Shown here: positions 41,636 to 50,773 of the stretch, piece by piece
Layout: each line of letters begins with the position of its first letter
How positions within the stretch are numbered: position 1 is the first letter of the stretch
From: Kordia zhangzhouensis
GTDB lineage: Bacteria > Bacteroidota > Bacteroidia > Flavobacteriales > Flavobacteriaceae
Direction: 5' to 3'
NCBI RefSeq assembly: GCF_001005305.1
Contig: NZ_LBMH01000006.1
Location: forward strand, 248,001-312,000
Length of the DNA stretch: 64,000 bases
Position numbers and translations under genes: made by a program
Notes under the pieces: generated by a model
Seen by the model: the letters and a program-made list of their open reading frames with translations, nothing else
Database searches by the model: none
What the model was told of the DNA's origin: nothing

Positions 41636-41643
41636 TATATTTG
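41636..41643 (+). promoter_or_regulatory. TAnnTTTG -7 element for the FkbM methyltransferase gene
   Basis: TATATTTG, 16 bp before the ATG at 41660. A TTG at 41611-41613 is 22 bp upstream. Confidence 0.5.
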
Positions 41644-41659
41644 CAATATACATAAAATT

Positions 41660-42559
41660 ATGAATCTACTGTATACAATTATCTATCAACCTGCAATTAA
41701 CAAGGCGCTTCGAAACCTAAGTTTTCTCTTCAAAAAAATCCTACCTTCAAAATTTCAGATCCATCCTTCAGGAAAACTGACCATTGCTGTTGATAAAGAC
41801 CATGATCCTTTTATTTTACAAACCAATCAAACCAGTTATATCAGCAAAGAGCTTTTTTGGGATGGCGCATCCAATTTTGAATATACGCCAGTGTTTATTG
41901 ATCTGATAAAGAAAGCCTCTGTTTTTTTTGATATTGGAGCCAATATAGGGTACTATTCTATTTTGGGATGTAATGTAAATTCACAATTGACCACGTACGC
42001 TTTTGAACCTGCTTTAGGTGCTCGCACATATTTAACCGAAAACGTAAAGATCAATAAGCTAGATCATCAAATTTTTGTGGAAGCTTATGCGTTGATGGAC
42101 AGTCCAGGTGAGATCGATTTTTTTGAGATCCGAAATAAAAAATACCCTGCTATCTATAATTTATCCGGAGAACATAATATTGGTACGAAAACGTATAAAT
42201 TGGCTACTAAAATTCGAGTGCAAGCCACTACACTTGATGCATATGTTGCAGATCGTACGATTGAAACCTTAGACCTCATTAAGCTGGATACAGAAGGTGC
42301 TGAATGTTATATTTTAAAAGGCGCCAGCAAGACCATTGAACATTATCAACCTATTATCATATGTGAATTATTGTTCAACAGAATTGAGAGAGAACTTGAA
42401 GAACTCATGAGCAAACACGAGTATACATTTTATGCACATACTGAGAAAGGTTTACAACTAATGAATACTTTGGTAAGAGAAGTAGACAATCAGGTGCGAA
42501 ATGTATTTTTTGTTCCAAAAGACAAACAAAACCTCGTGGACAAATGGATTATACGTTAA
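41660..42559 (+). CDS. FkbM family methyltransferase
   Basis: 299 residues. Motif I is FFDIGANIGYYS (about 93-104), followed by AFEP. The FkbM-type signature DLIKLDTEGAECYILKGA (about 211-228) and the IICELLFNRIE segment are present. Such enzymes methylate sugars or peptide-derived hydroxyls, often in surface-glycan pathways. A basic N-terminal 35 residues precede the core. The GT2 gene follows after 35 bp in the same direction, so the two probably act on the same glycan. A -7 element lies just upstream. Confidence 0.9.
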   Translation: MNLLYTIIYQPAINKALRNLSFLFKKILPSKFQIHPSGKLTIAVDKDHDPFILQTNQTSYISKELFWDGASNFEYTPVFIDLIKKASVFFDIGANIGYYSILGCNVNSQLTTYAFEPALGARTYLTENVKINKLDHQIFVEAYALMDSPGEIDFFEIRNKKYPAIYNLSGEHNIGTKTYKLATKIRVQATTLDAYVADRTIETLDLIKLDTEGAECYILKGASKTIEHYQPIIICELLFNRIERELEELMSKHEYTFYAHTEKGLQLMNTLVREVDNQVRNVFFVPKDKQNLVDKWIIR

Positions 42560-42594
42560 GATTCATTTTTTACCTTAAAAACTCAAAAAATTAG

Positions 42595-43452
42595 ATGCGT
42601 TATAGTGTTATCATTCCTGCACACAATGAAGCTGCGTTTATACAAATGACGCTACATTCTATTGTTTCGCAAACTTACTTACCTAAAAAAGTGGTTATAG
42701 TGAATGACAACTCATCTGATGATACAGAGAAAATTATTGATATTTTTACCCAACAACATCCTTATATCACTAAGGTTAACACAAATGCAAGCGATGCACA
42801 TTTGCCAGGCAGTAAAGTAATCGATGCATTTTACAAAGGATTTGAAACACTTGATAAAAACTTTGATATAATCGTAAAACTAGATGCCGATATCATTTTA
42901 CCTAAAAATTATTTTGAGACAATTTGTAATCATTTCAAAAACGATCCAAAAATTGGTATCGCAGGTGGCTTAGCCTTTGTTGAGCAGCAAGGAAAATGGG
43001 TTTATGAAACTGTTGCTGATAAAAATCACGTTAGAGGACCATTTAAAGCGTATCGAAAAGCTTGTTTTGATGAAATTGGAGGCTTACAAAAATCGTTAGG
43101 ATGGGACACTGCCGATGTTCTTTTGGCACGCTTTTACGGTTGGAAAATTTATGTAGATCAAAGTTTACATGTACAACACTTAAAACCTACTGGAAACGCT
43201 TATAAGCAAAAAGTACATCAGGATCACGGAGCTGTTTTTTACAAACTAGGGTATGATTTTTGGATTGCATTGATTTCTTCTGCAAAGATTGCTTTACAAA
43301 AGAGAAATGTTTCCATATTTATAGCTTATATGAAAGGTTTCTTGAAAGCAAGAAAAGCCAAAATTCCCAAAATGGTAACTAACAAACAAGCCTCTTTCAT
43401 CCGGTCTTATAGACGTGCACAGATGTTAAAAAAATTGAAGGCTATTTTTTAA
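42595..43452 (+). CDS. Glycosyltransferase family 2
   Basis: 285 residues of the GT-A fold. N-terminal YSVIIPAHNEAAFI, VIVNDNSSDDT for nucleotide binding and the DxD-type metal site in IVKLDADIILP (about 98-108) are seen. The KAYRKACFDEIGGLQKSLGWDTADVLLARF stretch contains the acceptor-side Asp residues of GT2 enzymes. The C-terminal 50 residues are basic and helical, perhaps membrane associated. It transfers a sugar from a nucleotide-sugar donor; donor and acceptor are unknown. It is in tandem with the FkbM methyltransferase. Confidence 0.9.
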   Translation: MRYSVIIPAHNEAAFIQMTLHSIVSQTYLPKKVVIVNDNSSDDTEKIIDIFTQQHPYITKVNTNASDAHLPGSKVIDAFYKGFETLDKNFDIIVKLDADIILPKNYFETICNHFKNDPKIGIAGGLAFVEQQGKWVYETVADKNHVRGPFKAYRKACFDEIGGLQKSLGWDTADVLLARFYGWKIYVDQSLHVQHLKPTGNAYKQKVHQDHGAVFYKLGYDFWIALISSAKIALQKRNVSIFIAYMKGFLKARKAKIPKMVTNKQASFIRSYRRAQMLKKLKAIF

Positions 43453-43563
43453 AAGTAAGTTAAGAATGTATTGTTATTTTTAAAAAAATTACAATCTTTC
43501 AAAAATTAACCGTAATTTGCTGTCATCGTTCTCTTTCAAATAACCCTAACATATAAATAGTTC

Positions 43564-44304
43564 ATGGCAAATGCTATCATCATTGAAGATGAAAAATCTT
43601 CTATGGAATATCTCGTTTCTATTCTAAAAAGAAATCACAAAAATATTAATATTCTAGGCTGGGCTACCAATGTTCAAGAAGCTATATCATTTATTGAAGA
43701 AAACGACCCAGATATTGTTTTTTTAGATATTCAGTTGAATGATGGCAATGGTTTTGAAGTATTAGACCTATTAAAAATACAAATGACTTTTGAGGTTATT
43801 TTTACAACAGGTTTTTTAGATTATAAAGAAAAAGCGATGGACTATTTTGCTTTTTATTATCTGAATAAACCTATACAAGAAACGGAGCTCAAAAAAGTAC
43901 TTGATATGTATCAACTAAAGATAAGTGCTTTCAATGTCAAGAAATACAACGCTTTCAAAGAACAAATCGAACAAAAAAACAAACGGATTACCATTTATGA
44001 AAAAGGACAATATATTTCTGTTCGATTAAGTGACGTAATTTATATTGAAGCTTTTGGAAACTACACTACTGTTTATACTGTGAATAACAAACAATCTGTA
44101 ATTTCCAAAAACTTAAAAAAAGTAGAAGACATGATTGAAGCAGATAATTTTTATCGAGTGCATCGTTCTTTTTTAATCAATACAAAATATATTGAAAAAT
44201 TCTCCAAAGGAGGAAACATCATCATGTCCAATCAAAAAGAAATTCCTATCTCTATTCGTAATCGAAAAAAAGTGTTAGAAATTTTAATGCTTCAAAACAA
44301 GTAA
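43564..44304 (+). CDS. LytTR-type response regulator
   Basis: 246 residues. A receiver domain (1-120) has the acidic pair E8-D9, the phosphoacceptor D55 (IVFLDIQLNDG) and a conserved Lys in YYLNKPIQ near 102-108. The C-terminal LytTR DNA-binding domain (about 140-246) has YISVRLSDVIYIEAFGNYT, the FYRVHRSFLIN strand and EIPISIRNRKKV. A cognate sensor kinase is not in the window, so the regulator is orphaned here. It lies after the glycan genes and converges with the phosphatase gene. Confidence 0.93.
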   Translation: MANAIIIEDEKSSMEYLVSILKRNHKNINILGWATNVQEAISFIEENDPDIVFLDIQLNDGNGFEVLDLLKIQMTFEVIFTTGFLDYKEKAMDYFAFYYLNKPIQETELKKVLDMYQLKISAFNVKKYNAFKEQIEQKNKRITIYEKGQYISVRLSDVIYIEAFGNYTTVYTVNNKQSVISKNLKKVEDMIEADNFYRVHRSFLINTKYIEKFSKGGNIIMSNQKEIPISIRNRKKVLEILMLQNK

Positions 44305-44309
44305 TCCCT

Positions 44310-46001
44310 TTATTTTTTCAACACATAATGAATAGGATTTCCTGTAGCTGCATTTGGCAATGATATTTCCAAAAGAGCCGAAATTGTAGGAGCAATATCT
44401 GTGATTTCAGTACGTTGCCAAGTTGCTCCTTGTCGAATTCCATTTCCATAAAATAATAATGGCACATGTGTATCATAATTAAATCCTGAGCCATGGGTTG
44501 AACCTGTTCGTGAATATGAAATCGTAGCAACATCTAACACAAAGCATACATCCCCTGATCGTTTTTGATGAAATCCTTTTTGCAATGCGCTTGCAATTCC
44601 ATAATTAAATTCACTTGTTGTTAAACTGTGACGCGTATATACTTTAGCTATTTGTTTATAGGCTAATAATTCCTTTTGCAGAGCGTTTTCTATCTCTTCA
44701 GCATTACGTCCTAATCGTTTAATTTCGTCATGATTAAAGAAAATCTGACCATTGGAAATGTTAGTAATTATATTTTCACTTCCATAATTGGTTTGCAGGA
44801 ATGCCTGTAAATGTTTTTTCAATAATCCTCCATCAAAATATCCCGAAGGAATTTTTTGATCTTGCAAATAGGATGGCACATGAACAGCCGCATGATCTGC
44901 AGTTAAGAAAACTGTATAGTTTCCTTTTCCAACTTCTTCATCTAATGCAATCAATAACCGTTCAATATCCTTATCTAAGCGAATATAGGTATCTTCTATT
45001 TCTTTCGAATTAACCCCAAATTTATGTCCTACATAATCTGTACTAGAGTAGCTTACTGCTAAAAAATCAGGGTATTCATCAGCTCCCAATTGCTCTCCTT
45101 TTATGGCAGCTATAGCAAAATCTGTAGTAAGATTGTTTCCATACGCTGTTCCTTTTAAAATATCAAACCCACCATTTTGATCTTTCAAAGCATTTAAATC
45201 ATAAGGAAAGCTCGTGTCGTTTTTTCCCCTGAATGTTCCTTCATAAGAGTTTTCATCTGCATCACTTTCTGTATAATTGGCAATATCATACAAAGTATTC
45301 CATGGTTTCATATATTTTTCAGCTTCATCAGAGGCATTGAAATCTTGTACCCAACCTGGAAGATTATCTCGATAATACGAACTTGTAATCCAATATCCCT
45401 TATCTTTTCCATAAAACCAGTATGCACCATTAGCAGCGTGTCCTGCAGGCAAGATAGCTCCACGATCTTTAATGGCTATACCAATAACCTTTCCTCGTTG
45501 TTGTGTATCTAAGCGTAATTGATCGGTTACAGAAGTTGTTTGCATACGATGCGGAGACATTTTTCCTTCATACTTATCTTCAACTCCTATAGATTTTTGA
45601 TTGGAGTCAGAAGCACAATACACATCTTCTTTTGTAAATTTATCATACCAATTGTTTGCTATTATTCCATGATTAGCAGGCGTTGTTCCTGTGTAAACGG
45701 AAGCATGTCCAGGCCCTGTATAGGTTGGGATATAGTTGTAATGGTTATTTTTACAATTAAATCCTTCAGAAATCATCCGCTTAAATCCACCTTCTCCATA
45801 TTTACGTTCAAAACGGGTTAAGTAATCATATCGCATCTGGTCTACCACAATACCTACTACCAATTTTACTTTTGAGGAAGATGAAGTGCGTGTGTTTGTT
45901 TGAGTCTGAACAACTTTATGTTCCGTTTTCGTTTTTTGCTTTACTGAAATACACTGCACAAAAAAGACAGACAAAATACCTAAAGTAATTACTTTCTTCA
46001 T
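44310..46001 (-). CDS. PafA-like alkaline phosphatase / nucleotide pyrophosphatase family, probable lipoprotein
   Basis: 563 residues. The N-terminal segment ends in FFVQC (Cys 17), a loose lipobox, so an outer-membrane lipoprotein or a secreted form is likely. The catalytic region is VVDQMRYDYL (metal Asp) followed by YIPTYTGPGHASVYTGT, where the Thr before GPGHA is the nucleophile of PafA-type phosphatases. The other metal ligands are in FLTADHAAVHVP and GSTHGSGFNYDTHVPLLFYG. The calcium-independent PafA family supplies phosphate from phosphomonoesters without phosphate inhibition. It converges with the LytTR gene, 5 bp between stops. Confidence 0.88.
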   Translation of the reverse strand: MKKVITLGILSVFFVQCISVKQKTKTEHKVVQTQTNTRTSSSSKVKLVVGIVVDQMRYDYLTRFERKYGEGGFKRMISEGFNCKNNHYNYIPTYTGPGHASVYTGTTPANHGIIANNWYDKFTKEDVYCASDSNQKSIGVEDKYEGKMSPHRMQTTSVTDQLRLDTQQRGKVIGIAIKDRGAILPAGHAANGAYWFYGKDKGYWITSSYYRDNLPGWVQDFNASDEAEKYMKPWNTLYDIANYTESDADENSYEGTFRGKNDTSFPYDLNALKDQNGGFDILKGTAYGNNLTTDFAIAAIKGEQLGADEYPDFLAVSYSSTDYVGHKFGVNSKEIEDTYIRLDKDIERLLIALDEEVGKGNYTVFLTADHAAVHVPSYLQDQKIPSGYFDGGLLKKHLQAFLQTNYGSENIITNISNGQIFFNHDEIKRLGRNAEEIENALQKELLAYKQIAKVYTRHSLTTSEFNYGIASALQKGFHQKRSGDVCFVLDVATISYSRTGSTHGSGFNYDTHVPLLFYGNGIRQGATWQRTEITDIAPTISALLEISLPNAATGNPIHYVLKK

Positions 46002-46145
46002 GGGAGATTTTAATTGATTTTAACTAAAAGAAGTTTTCCTTCTAAAATTTTTCAAAAATAATCGTTTTAAAATAAATAGCATTTAAGTAATCATTAATTC
46101 CATTAATTATTTTAATAGCTAATTCGAATAGTGTATTTTTAGCCC

Positions 46146-46883
46146 ATGATTTACCTAGAAAATATAGGACGCTATTTTTTAATGTTAAAAGGCGTATTTA
46201 GCAAAATGACCAAATGGTCAATGCTAAGAAATCTTATTTTTAAAGAAATCGATGATTTAATCATTGGTTCTATGGGAATAGTTTGTTTTATTTCCTTTTT
46301 TGTTGGTGGAGTTGTTGCCATTCAAACAGCTTTAAACATCAACAATCCTTTAATTCCAAAATATTTGGTAGGATTTGCAACGCGACAATCCGTAATTTTG
46401 GAGTTTGCTCCTACATTCATTTCCATTATTATGGCAGGAAAAGTAGGTTCATTTATTACTTCTAGTATAGGTACCATGAGAGTTACCGAGCAAATTGACG
46501 CTTTGGAAGTAATGGGAGTTAATTCATTAAATTATCTTATTTTCCCTAAGATAATTGCCCTATCATTATATCCTTTTGTCATTACTATCGCCATGTTTTT
46601 AGGAATTCTTGGTGGTTGGATGGCTTCTATATATGGAGGGTTTTCAACAAGTGCGGATTTTGTACAAGGGTTACAAATTGATTTTATCCCTTTTCACGTT
46701 ACCTATGCGTTTGTAAAAACATTTGTATTTTCGTTTATCCTAGCAACAATTCCATCATTTTATGGATACTACATGAAAGGTGGTGCACTTGAAGTTGGAA
46801 AAGCAAGTACGACTGCATTTGTATGGACGAGTGTAGTTATAATTTTGATAAATTACCTCATCACACAATTATTATTGACGTAA
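46146..46883 (+). CDS. mlaE: ABC transporter permease, MlaE family
   Basis: 245 residues with about five membrane helices. The MlaE core is seen in FFVGGVVAIQTALNI, VILEFAPTFISIIMAGKVGSFITSSIGTMRVTEQIDALEVMG (split for length) and the conserved coupling helix around it. The family moves phospholipids between membranes together with MlaF and an MCE protein. The stop TAA shares its last base with the ATG of mlaF. An MCE (mlaD) gene is not in the window after mlaF, where a different class of gene begins on the opposite strand. Confidence 0.93.
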   Translation: MIYLENIGRYFLMLKGVFSKMTKWSMLRNLIFKEIDDLIIGSMGIVCFISFFVGGVVAIQTALNINNPLIPKYLVGFATRQSVILEFAPTFISIIMAGKVGSFITSSIGTMRVTEQIDALEVMGVNSLNYLIFPKIIALSLYPFVITIAMFLGILGGWMASIYGGFSTSADFVQGLQIDFIPFHVTYAFVKTFVFSFILATIPSFYGYYMKGGALEVGKASTTAFVWTSVVIILINYLITQLLLT

Positions 46884-47653
46884 TGATCGAAGTAAAAAAC
46901 ATAAAAAAATCGTTTGACGGAGTAGAGATTCTCAAAGGAATTTCTACCACTTTTGAAAAAGGAAAAACTAATTTGGTAATTGGTCAAAGTGGTTCTGGAA
47001 AAACCGTTTTTTTAAAATCTTTACTAGGCCTTTTTACTCCTGAAGAAGGTTCTATTTTGTTTGATGGAAAAGACTACAAAACCCTTTCTGATGAACAAAA
47101 AAGAGAATTGCGAACCGAAATGGGTATGGTTTTTCAAGGAAGTGCCTTGTTTGATTCGATGACAGTTTCTGAAAATGTTATGTTTCCTCTTCGAATGTTC
47201 TCAAATCAACCATTAAGTGAAATGCAAGACCGTGTTGATTTTGTATTGAAGCGTGTAAATTTGATTGATGCGCACCACAAGTATCCGGCTGAAACTTCTG
47301 GTGGAATGCAAAAACGAGTAGCAATTGCACGCGCTATTGTGATGAATCCTAAGTATTTGTTTTGTGACGAACCAAACTCTGGACTAGATCCTCGAACTGC
47401 GATTGTTATTGATAATTTAATTCAAGAAATTACAGACGAATACAACATCACCACTGTAATTAATACGCATGACATGAACTCTGTTATGGAAATTGGGGAA
47501 AAAATTGTCTTTTTAAAAGACGGTCATAAAGCGTGGGAAGGAACCAACAAAGAAATCTTCAAGACAGATAACAAATCTGTCACTGACTTTGTATATTCTT
47601 CTGATTTGTTCAAAAAAGTACGCGAAGTGTATTTGAAAGAGTTGGAAGATTAA
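46883..47653 (+). CDS. mlaF: ABC transporter ATP-binding protein, MlaF family
   Basis: 256 residues from the ATG at 46883, which overlaps the mlaE stop by one base. An earlier in-frame start at 46823 would lie inside mlaE and adds residues without family support. Walker A is GQSGSGKTV, the Q-loop MVFQGSALFDSMT, the signature SGGMQKRVAIARAI and Walker B YLFCDEPNSGLDP. The nucleotide-binding subunit powers lipid transport by the MlaE permease. The gene ends just before a terminator-like hairpin that belongs to the opposite strand. Confidence 0.95.
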   Translation: MIEVKNIKKSFDGVEILKGISTTFEKGKTNLVIGQSGSGKTVFLKSLLGLFTPEEGSILFDGKDYKTLSDEQKRELRTEMGMVFQGSALFDSMTVSENVMFPLRMFSNQPLSEMQDRVDFVLKRVNLIDAHHKYPAETSGGMQKRVAIARAIVMNPKYLFCDEPNSGLDPRTAIVIDNLIQEITDEYNITTVINTHDMNSVMEIGEKIVFLKDGHKAWEGTNKEIFKTDNKSVTDFVYSSDLFKKVREVYLKELED

Positions 47654-47676
47654 AAAAAGCGAACCAAAGTTCGCTT
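47652..47676 (-). terminator. Intrinsic terminator of the lanthipeptide precursor gene
   Basis: Read leftward, AAGCGAAC/GTTCGCTT (8-bp stem 47657-47664 with 47669-47676, 4-nt loop) is followed by seven T residues. It lies 11 bp past the precursor stop at 47687 and just after the convergent mlaF stop. Confidence 0.8.
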
Positions 47677-47686
47677 ATAAAATTCA

Positions 47687-47917
47687 TTAACAAGTAGCGT
47701 TAGGACAACCTGAAAGGATTCCTGTTGGTTCTGGAGGACACGTCCATGAAACTGGAAGTGGTTCTTGTGGTATTGGATTGTGCGGCGCTGGTGCTGGCTT
47801 ATCTTTACACCATAACAATGTCCATAAAATATAAGCTCCTCCTGAAACTTGCTGGCTGTCCAATTTAGAGATTGACTCCTTGTGTAAGACCAAACTTTTT
47901 ACCTTCTTTTTTTTCAT
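47687..47917 (-). CDS. Class I lanthipeptide-like precursor peptide (orphan)
   Basis: 76 residues. The leader KKKKVKSLVLHKESISKLD, ending VSGG at 24-27, matches the Bacteroidota GG-type lanthipeptide leader (basic, LxLxKxxISKL, double Gly). The 49-residue core has four Cys (37, 60, 71, 76), six Ser/Thr and many Pro in the middle. Several Ser/Thr-Cys pairs near the C terminus (SWTC, GILSGC, NATC) could form thioether rings, but this needs enzymes. No LanB, LanC, protease or exporter gene lies within the window, so the modification machinery would be elsewhere or the peptide is an orphan. It has its own terminator at 47652-47676. Confidence 0.78.
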   Translation of the reverse strand: MKKKKVKSLVLHKESISKLDSQQVSGGAYILWTLLWCKDKPAPAPHNPIPQEPLPVSWTCPPEPTGILSGCPNATC

Positions 47918-48076
47918 AATTTCTATTGTTTTGTTTCGTTTCTCAAAGATCTGACCATCTTAAAAAATACTCAACGATAAAAACACTAATTATGAATAGG
48001 GAAAAACACCAAATTAACTATTGAGATGAAAACCTTTTATCAGAAGGTTAGTTCGTGGGGTTACTTTCTGTAAAAC

Positions 48077-48104
48077 AAAAAAGCGAACCGAAGCTCGCTT
48101 TTTT
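48077..48104 (-). terminator. Intrinsic terminator (bidirectional) after the DUF389 gene
   Basis: AAAAAAGCGAAC and GCTCGCTTTTTT pair with one mismatch around a CGAA loop; runs of A and T on both sides allow termination in both directions. It is 24 bp past the DUF389 stop codon at 48128 and resembles the hairpin at 47652-47676. Confidence 0.75.
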
Positions 48105-48127
48105 AAGTATAAGATTTTTTCTAATTT

Positions 48128-49612
48128 TTACTTTATGCGTTCAATGATTAATGTATCTAACGTTAATTCATCTCTTAACCATTGTTTAAGTTCCTGCTCA
48201 CGCACTGTTTTTACACTGTCAGACAATTGCGCATTCCATTTAACAGCTGCCACAGGAATTGTATCTACTTTGATAAAATCAGTTGAGTTTAACATTTTCG
48301 CAAAACCAAACTGACGCAAATCTGCATATCGGATTTTGGCATCTTTAGCAACTTTACTAAACTTCACATAGCTATCATTTTCTACAGAAGCTCTTGATTC
48401 TAACTGTGAATTTAAGTTTGAAATTTCTTGTTTAAGTTCTGCTATTTGTTTTTGCAAACCATCAATAATATTTTTGCTTTCATCCAAATCTGAATAAGCC
48501 CTTTCTAACGATTCTGAAAGTTGATCAACACTTCGGGTTTTGTTTCCGCTTACAACCAATTCAAAATCTTTTATGTATTCGTATTTTTCTAATGCTGCAC
48601 GATAATCCGCTTCTAAAGCTGGAGGCACTTCGCCATTAAAGTGCAAGGATATTTTTTTCTTATCTATATCCAAGTCTTTATCGCGCTTTTGCAACCAAAC
48701 TTCAGTATTTTCAGCAATTGGTTTTATAAATAAGTTATAATCTCTTCGTATGTTAGATTCTTGTAATACATTCCAAAAAGTCCAAATTGCTGGAATCATC
48801 ACCGCCAACGCAATGACTGATGCTAACTGAGAAATACGCTTCCGTTTTTGGGAGTTTGCATATTTTAGCATCGGGAATCGAAGCAACTTCAATACCAAAA
48901 AAGTCGCTAATGCAATAAAAATGGTGTTGATTGTAAATAAATACATCGCTCCACCCGCATATCCTAATCCTTGTGATCCTCCTTTTGCCAATCCGTAACC
49001 AACTGTACATAATGGTGGCATTAAAGCTGTTGCAATTGCCACCCCAAAAATTACCGAAGCAATGGTTCCTTTTTTAGTACGAGCAATAATTAATGCTAAT
49101 CCACCAAAGAAGGCTATTAATACATCTCGAATATCAGGTTGTGTTCTCGCTAATAACTCTGATGAATCTTCCTGTAACGGAAAGAATTTAAAAAATAAGA
49201 ATGCTGTTAACACGCTTAAAAAAACCATGACACCAAAGTTGACTAATGATTTTCGCAGTGTATATATATCATTAATCGCTATAGACATTCCCATTCCCAA
49301 AATTGGTCCCATAAGTGGAGAAATTAACATGGCTCCAATTACTACAGCAGGTGAGTTAGCATTCAACCCAATAGATGCTATAAATATGGAACAAACTAAA
49401 ATCCAAGCGGTAGCTCCTTTAAACGGAATGTCTTTTTTAACATCTTCGATTGTTTGATCTTTATCTACATCATCTCGAATATCTAAGAGTTTATATATAA
49501 AACTTTTTAATCCTTCCCACAACCCTTTTGGGTCATCATTTGCAGGCGTTGTTTGTGTATTCTCTTTTGGTTTGTCTTCAGAGAAATTGAATTTGCTTTC
49601 TTCTGTACTCAT
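48128..49612 (-). CDS. DUF389 family membrane protein
   Basis: 494 residues. The first 270 residues contain about seven membrane helices with the family signature SPAVVIGAMLISPLMGPILG (about 88-107) and GVAIATALMPPLCTVGYGLA. The remainder (about 290-494) is extracytoplasmic or cytosolic and includes a coiled coil (SLERAYSDLDESKNIIDGLQ and KQIAELKQEISNLNSQLE segments, about 380-425). Function is not known. Stop and start codons leave 5 bp to the mannose-1-phosphate guanylyltransferase gene upstream, so the two are co-transcribed. Confidence 0.85.
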   Translation of the reverse strand: MSTEESKFNFSEDKPKENTQTTPANDDPKGLWEGLKSFIYKLLDIRDDVDKDQTIEDVKKDIPFKGATAWILVCSIFIASIGLNANSPAVVIGAMLISPLMGPILGMGMSIAINDIYTLRKSLVNFGVMVFLSVLTAFLFFKFFPLQEDSSELLARTQPDIRDVLIAFFGGLALIIARTKKGTIASVIFGVAIATALMPPLCTVGYGLAKGGSQGLGYAGGAMYLFTINTIFIALATFLVLKLLRFPMLKYANSQKRKRISQLASVIALAVMIPAIWTFWNVLQESNIRRDYNLFIKPIAENTEVWLQKRDKDLDIDKKKISLHFNGEVPPALEADYRAALEKYEYIKDFELVVSGNKTRSVDQLSESLERAYSDLDESKNIIDGLQKQIAELKQEISNLNSQLESRASVENDSYVKFSKVAKDAKIRYADLRQFGFAKMLNSTDFIKVDTIPVAAVKWNAQLSDSVKTVREQELKQWLRDELTLDTLIIERIK

Positions 49613-49617
49613 AAATT

Positions 49618-50700
49618 TTATCCGTATTGTTCTCCAAAAGTATTTTTTACCTTTTGTAATACTTGTTTAATGTCTTGCTCTTTAGTTTTTGGATAAATAA
49701 GCAAAACATCATCGTTATCAACCACAATATACTCATTTAATCCATCAATCACCACAACTTTTTTCCCTGTGGTACGAATCATATTTCCACTTGCATCTTG
49801 CAAAACTGTTCGTGCATTAATCACTGCATTTTCTCCTTCATTTTTTTGTAGTTTGTCATACAAACTTCCCCAAGTTCCTAAATCATTCCAATCAAACGTA
49901 GCTAGCAACACATATACTTGACTTGCACGTTCCATAATTGCATAGTCGATAGAAATATTCTCGGCACGGCTGTAGTTATCACGAATAAAATCGTCTTCAA
50001 AATCTGTATTATATACAGTCATTCCTTCATCAAACAAATCATACAGTTTGGGTTGAAAATTTTGAAAAGCAGTAATGATAGTATTCACACTCCAAATAAA
50101 TATTCCTGCATTCCACAGAAAGTTCCCACTTTCAAGAAATTGTTTTGCTGTTTCGTAATTGGGTTTTTCTGTAAATTGATGTACTTTTTTGATTGGTTTT
50201 TCACTTTTTTCAAAATTTATATAACCGTATCCAGTATTAGGAAATGTAGGTTGAATGCCAAGTGTCATCAATACATTTTCTTTTTCACACTTTCGAAAAC
50301 ATGTTTGCAAGTCATTTATAAAAGCATCTTCATCTTCAATCCAGTGATCACTTGGAGCAACAACCATAACTGCATTCGGATTTTCCTTTTGAATTTTCAA
50401 TGAAGCATATAAAATACATGGTGCTGTATTACGCATTGCAGGCTCTAATACTACTTGTTTTTGAGCTACATCGGGCAATTGTTCTAGTACCAAATCATTG
50501 TATTTTTCATTTGTAAGAATGAAAATATTTTCTTTAGGAATAAGCTTTGTAAGCCTATTGAATGTTTTTTGAATGAGTGTTTCTCCTGTTCCTAACATGT
50601 CATGAAACTGTTTGGGAAAGCTCGAAGTACTAACTGGCCAAAAACGTGAACCAACGCCACCAGCCATTAGAATTGCATAATAATTCGTGTTCATATTCAT
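49618..50700 (-). CDS. manC: Mannose-1-phosphate guanylyltransferase
   Basis: 360 residues, a nucleotidyltransferase. The activator motif AGGVGSRFWPVSTSSFPKQF is at about 14-33; FTEKPN (about 167-172) and the DWNDLGTWGSLYDKL region (about 270) follow, as in GMP-type ManC. It makes GDP-mannose from mannose-1-phosphate and GTP for surface glycans. The phosphomannose isomerase domain of bifunctional ManC proteins is missing, which is usual for this shorter form. A Met at residue 3 is an alternative start. DUF389 follows in the same transcript. Confidence 0.93.
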   Translation of the reverse strand: MNMNTNYYAILMAGGVGSRFWPVSTSSFPKQFHDMLGTGETLIQKTFNRLTKLIPKENIFILTNEKYNDLVLEQLPDVAQKQVVLEPAMRNTAPCILYASLKIQKENPNAVMVVAPSDHWIEDEDAFINDLQTCFRKCEKENVLMTLGIQPTFPNTGYGYINFEKSEKPIKKVHQFTEKPNYETAKQFLESGNFLWNAGIFIWSVNTIITAFQNFQPKLYDLFDEGMTVYNTDFEDDFIRDNYSRAENISIDYAIMERASQVYVLLATFDWNDLGTWGSLYDKLQKNEGENAVINARTVLQDASGNMIRTTGKKVVVIDGLNEYIVVDNDDVLLIYPKTKEQDIKQVLQKVKNTFGEQYG

Positions 50701-50773
50701 GTAAATTCAGTGTAGAATTATGAATTAGCAAGATACTACAGATTGATGAGAAAAATAATAAAAGTCACAATTA

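Noticed and set aside
46823-46882. Extended N terminus of MlaF from an upstream ATG
   Set aside because: It would overlap mlaE by 61 bp and adds residues not found in the family; the ATG at 46883 couples to the mlaE stop.
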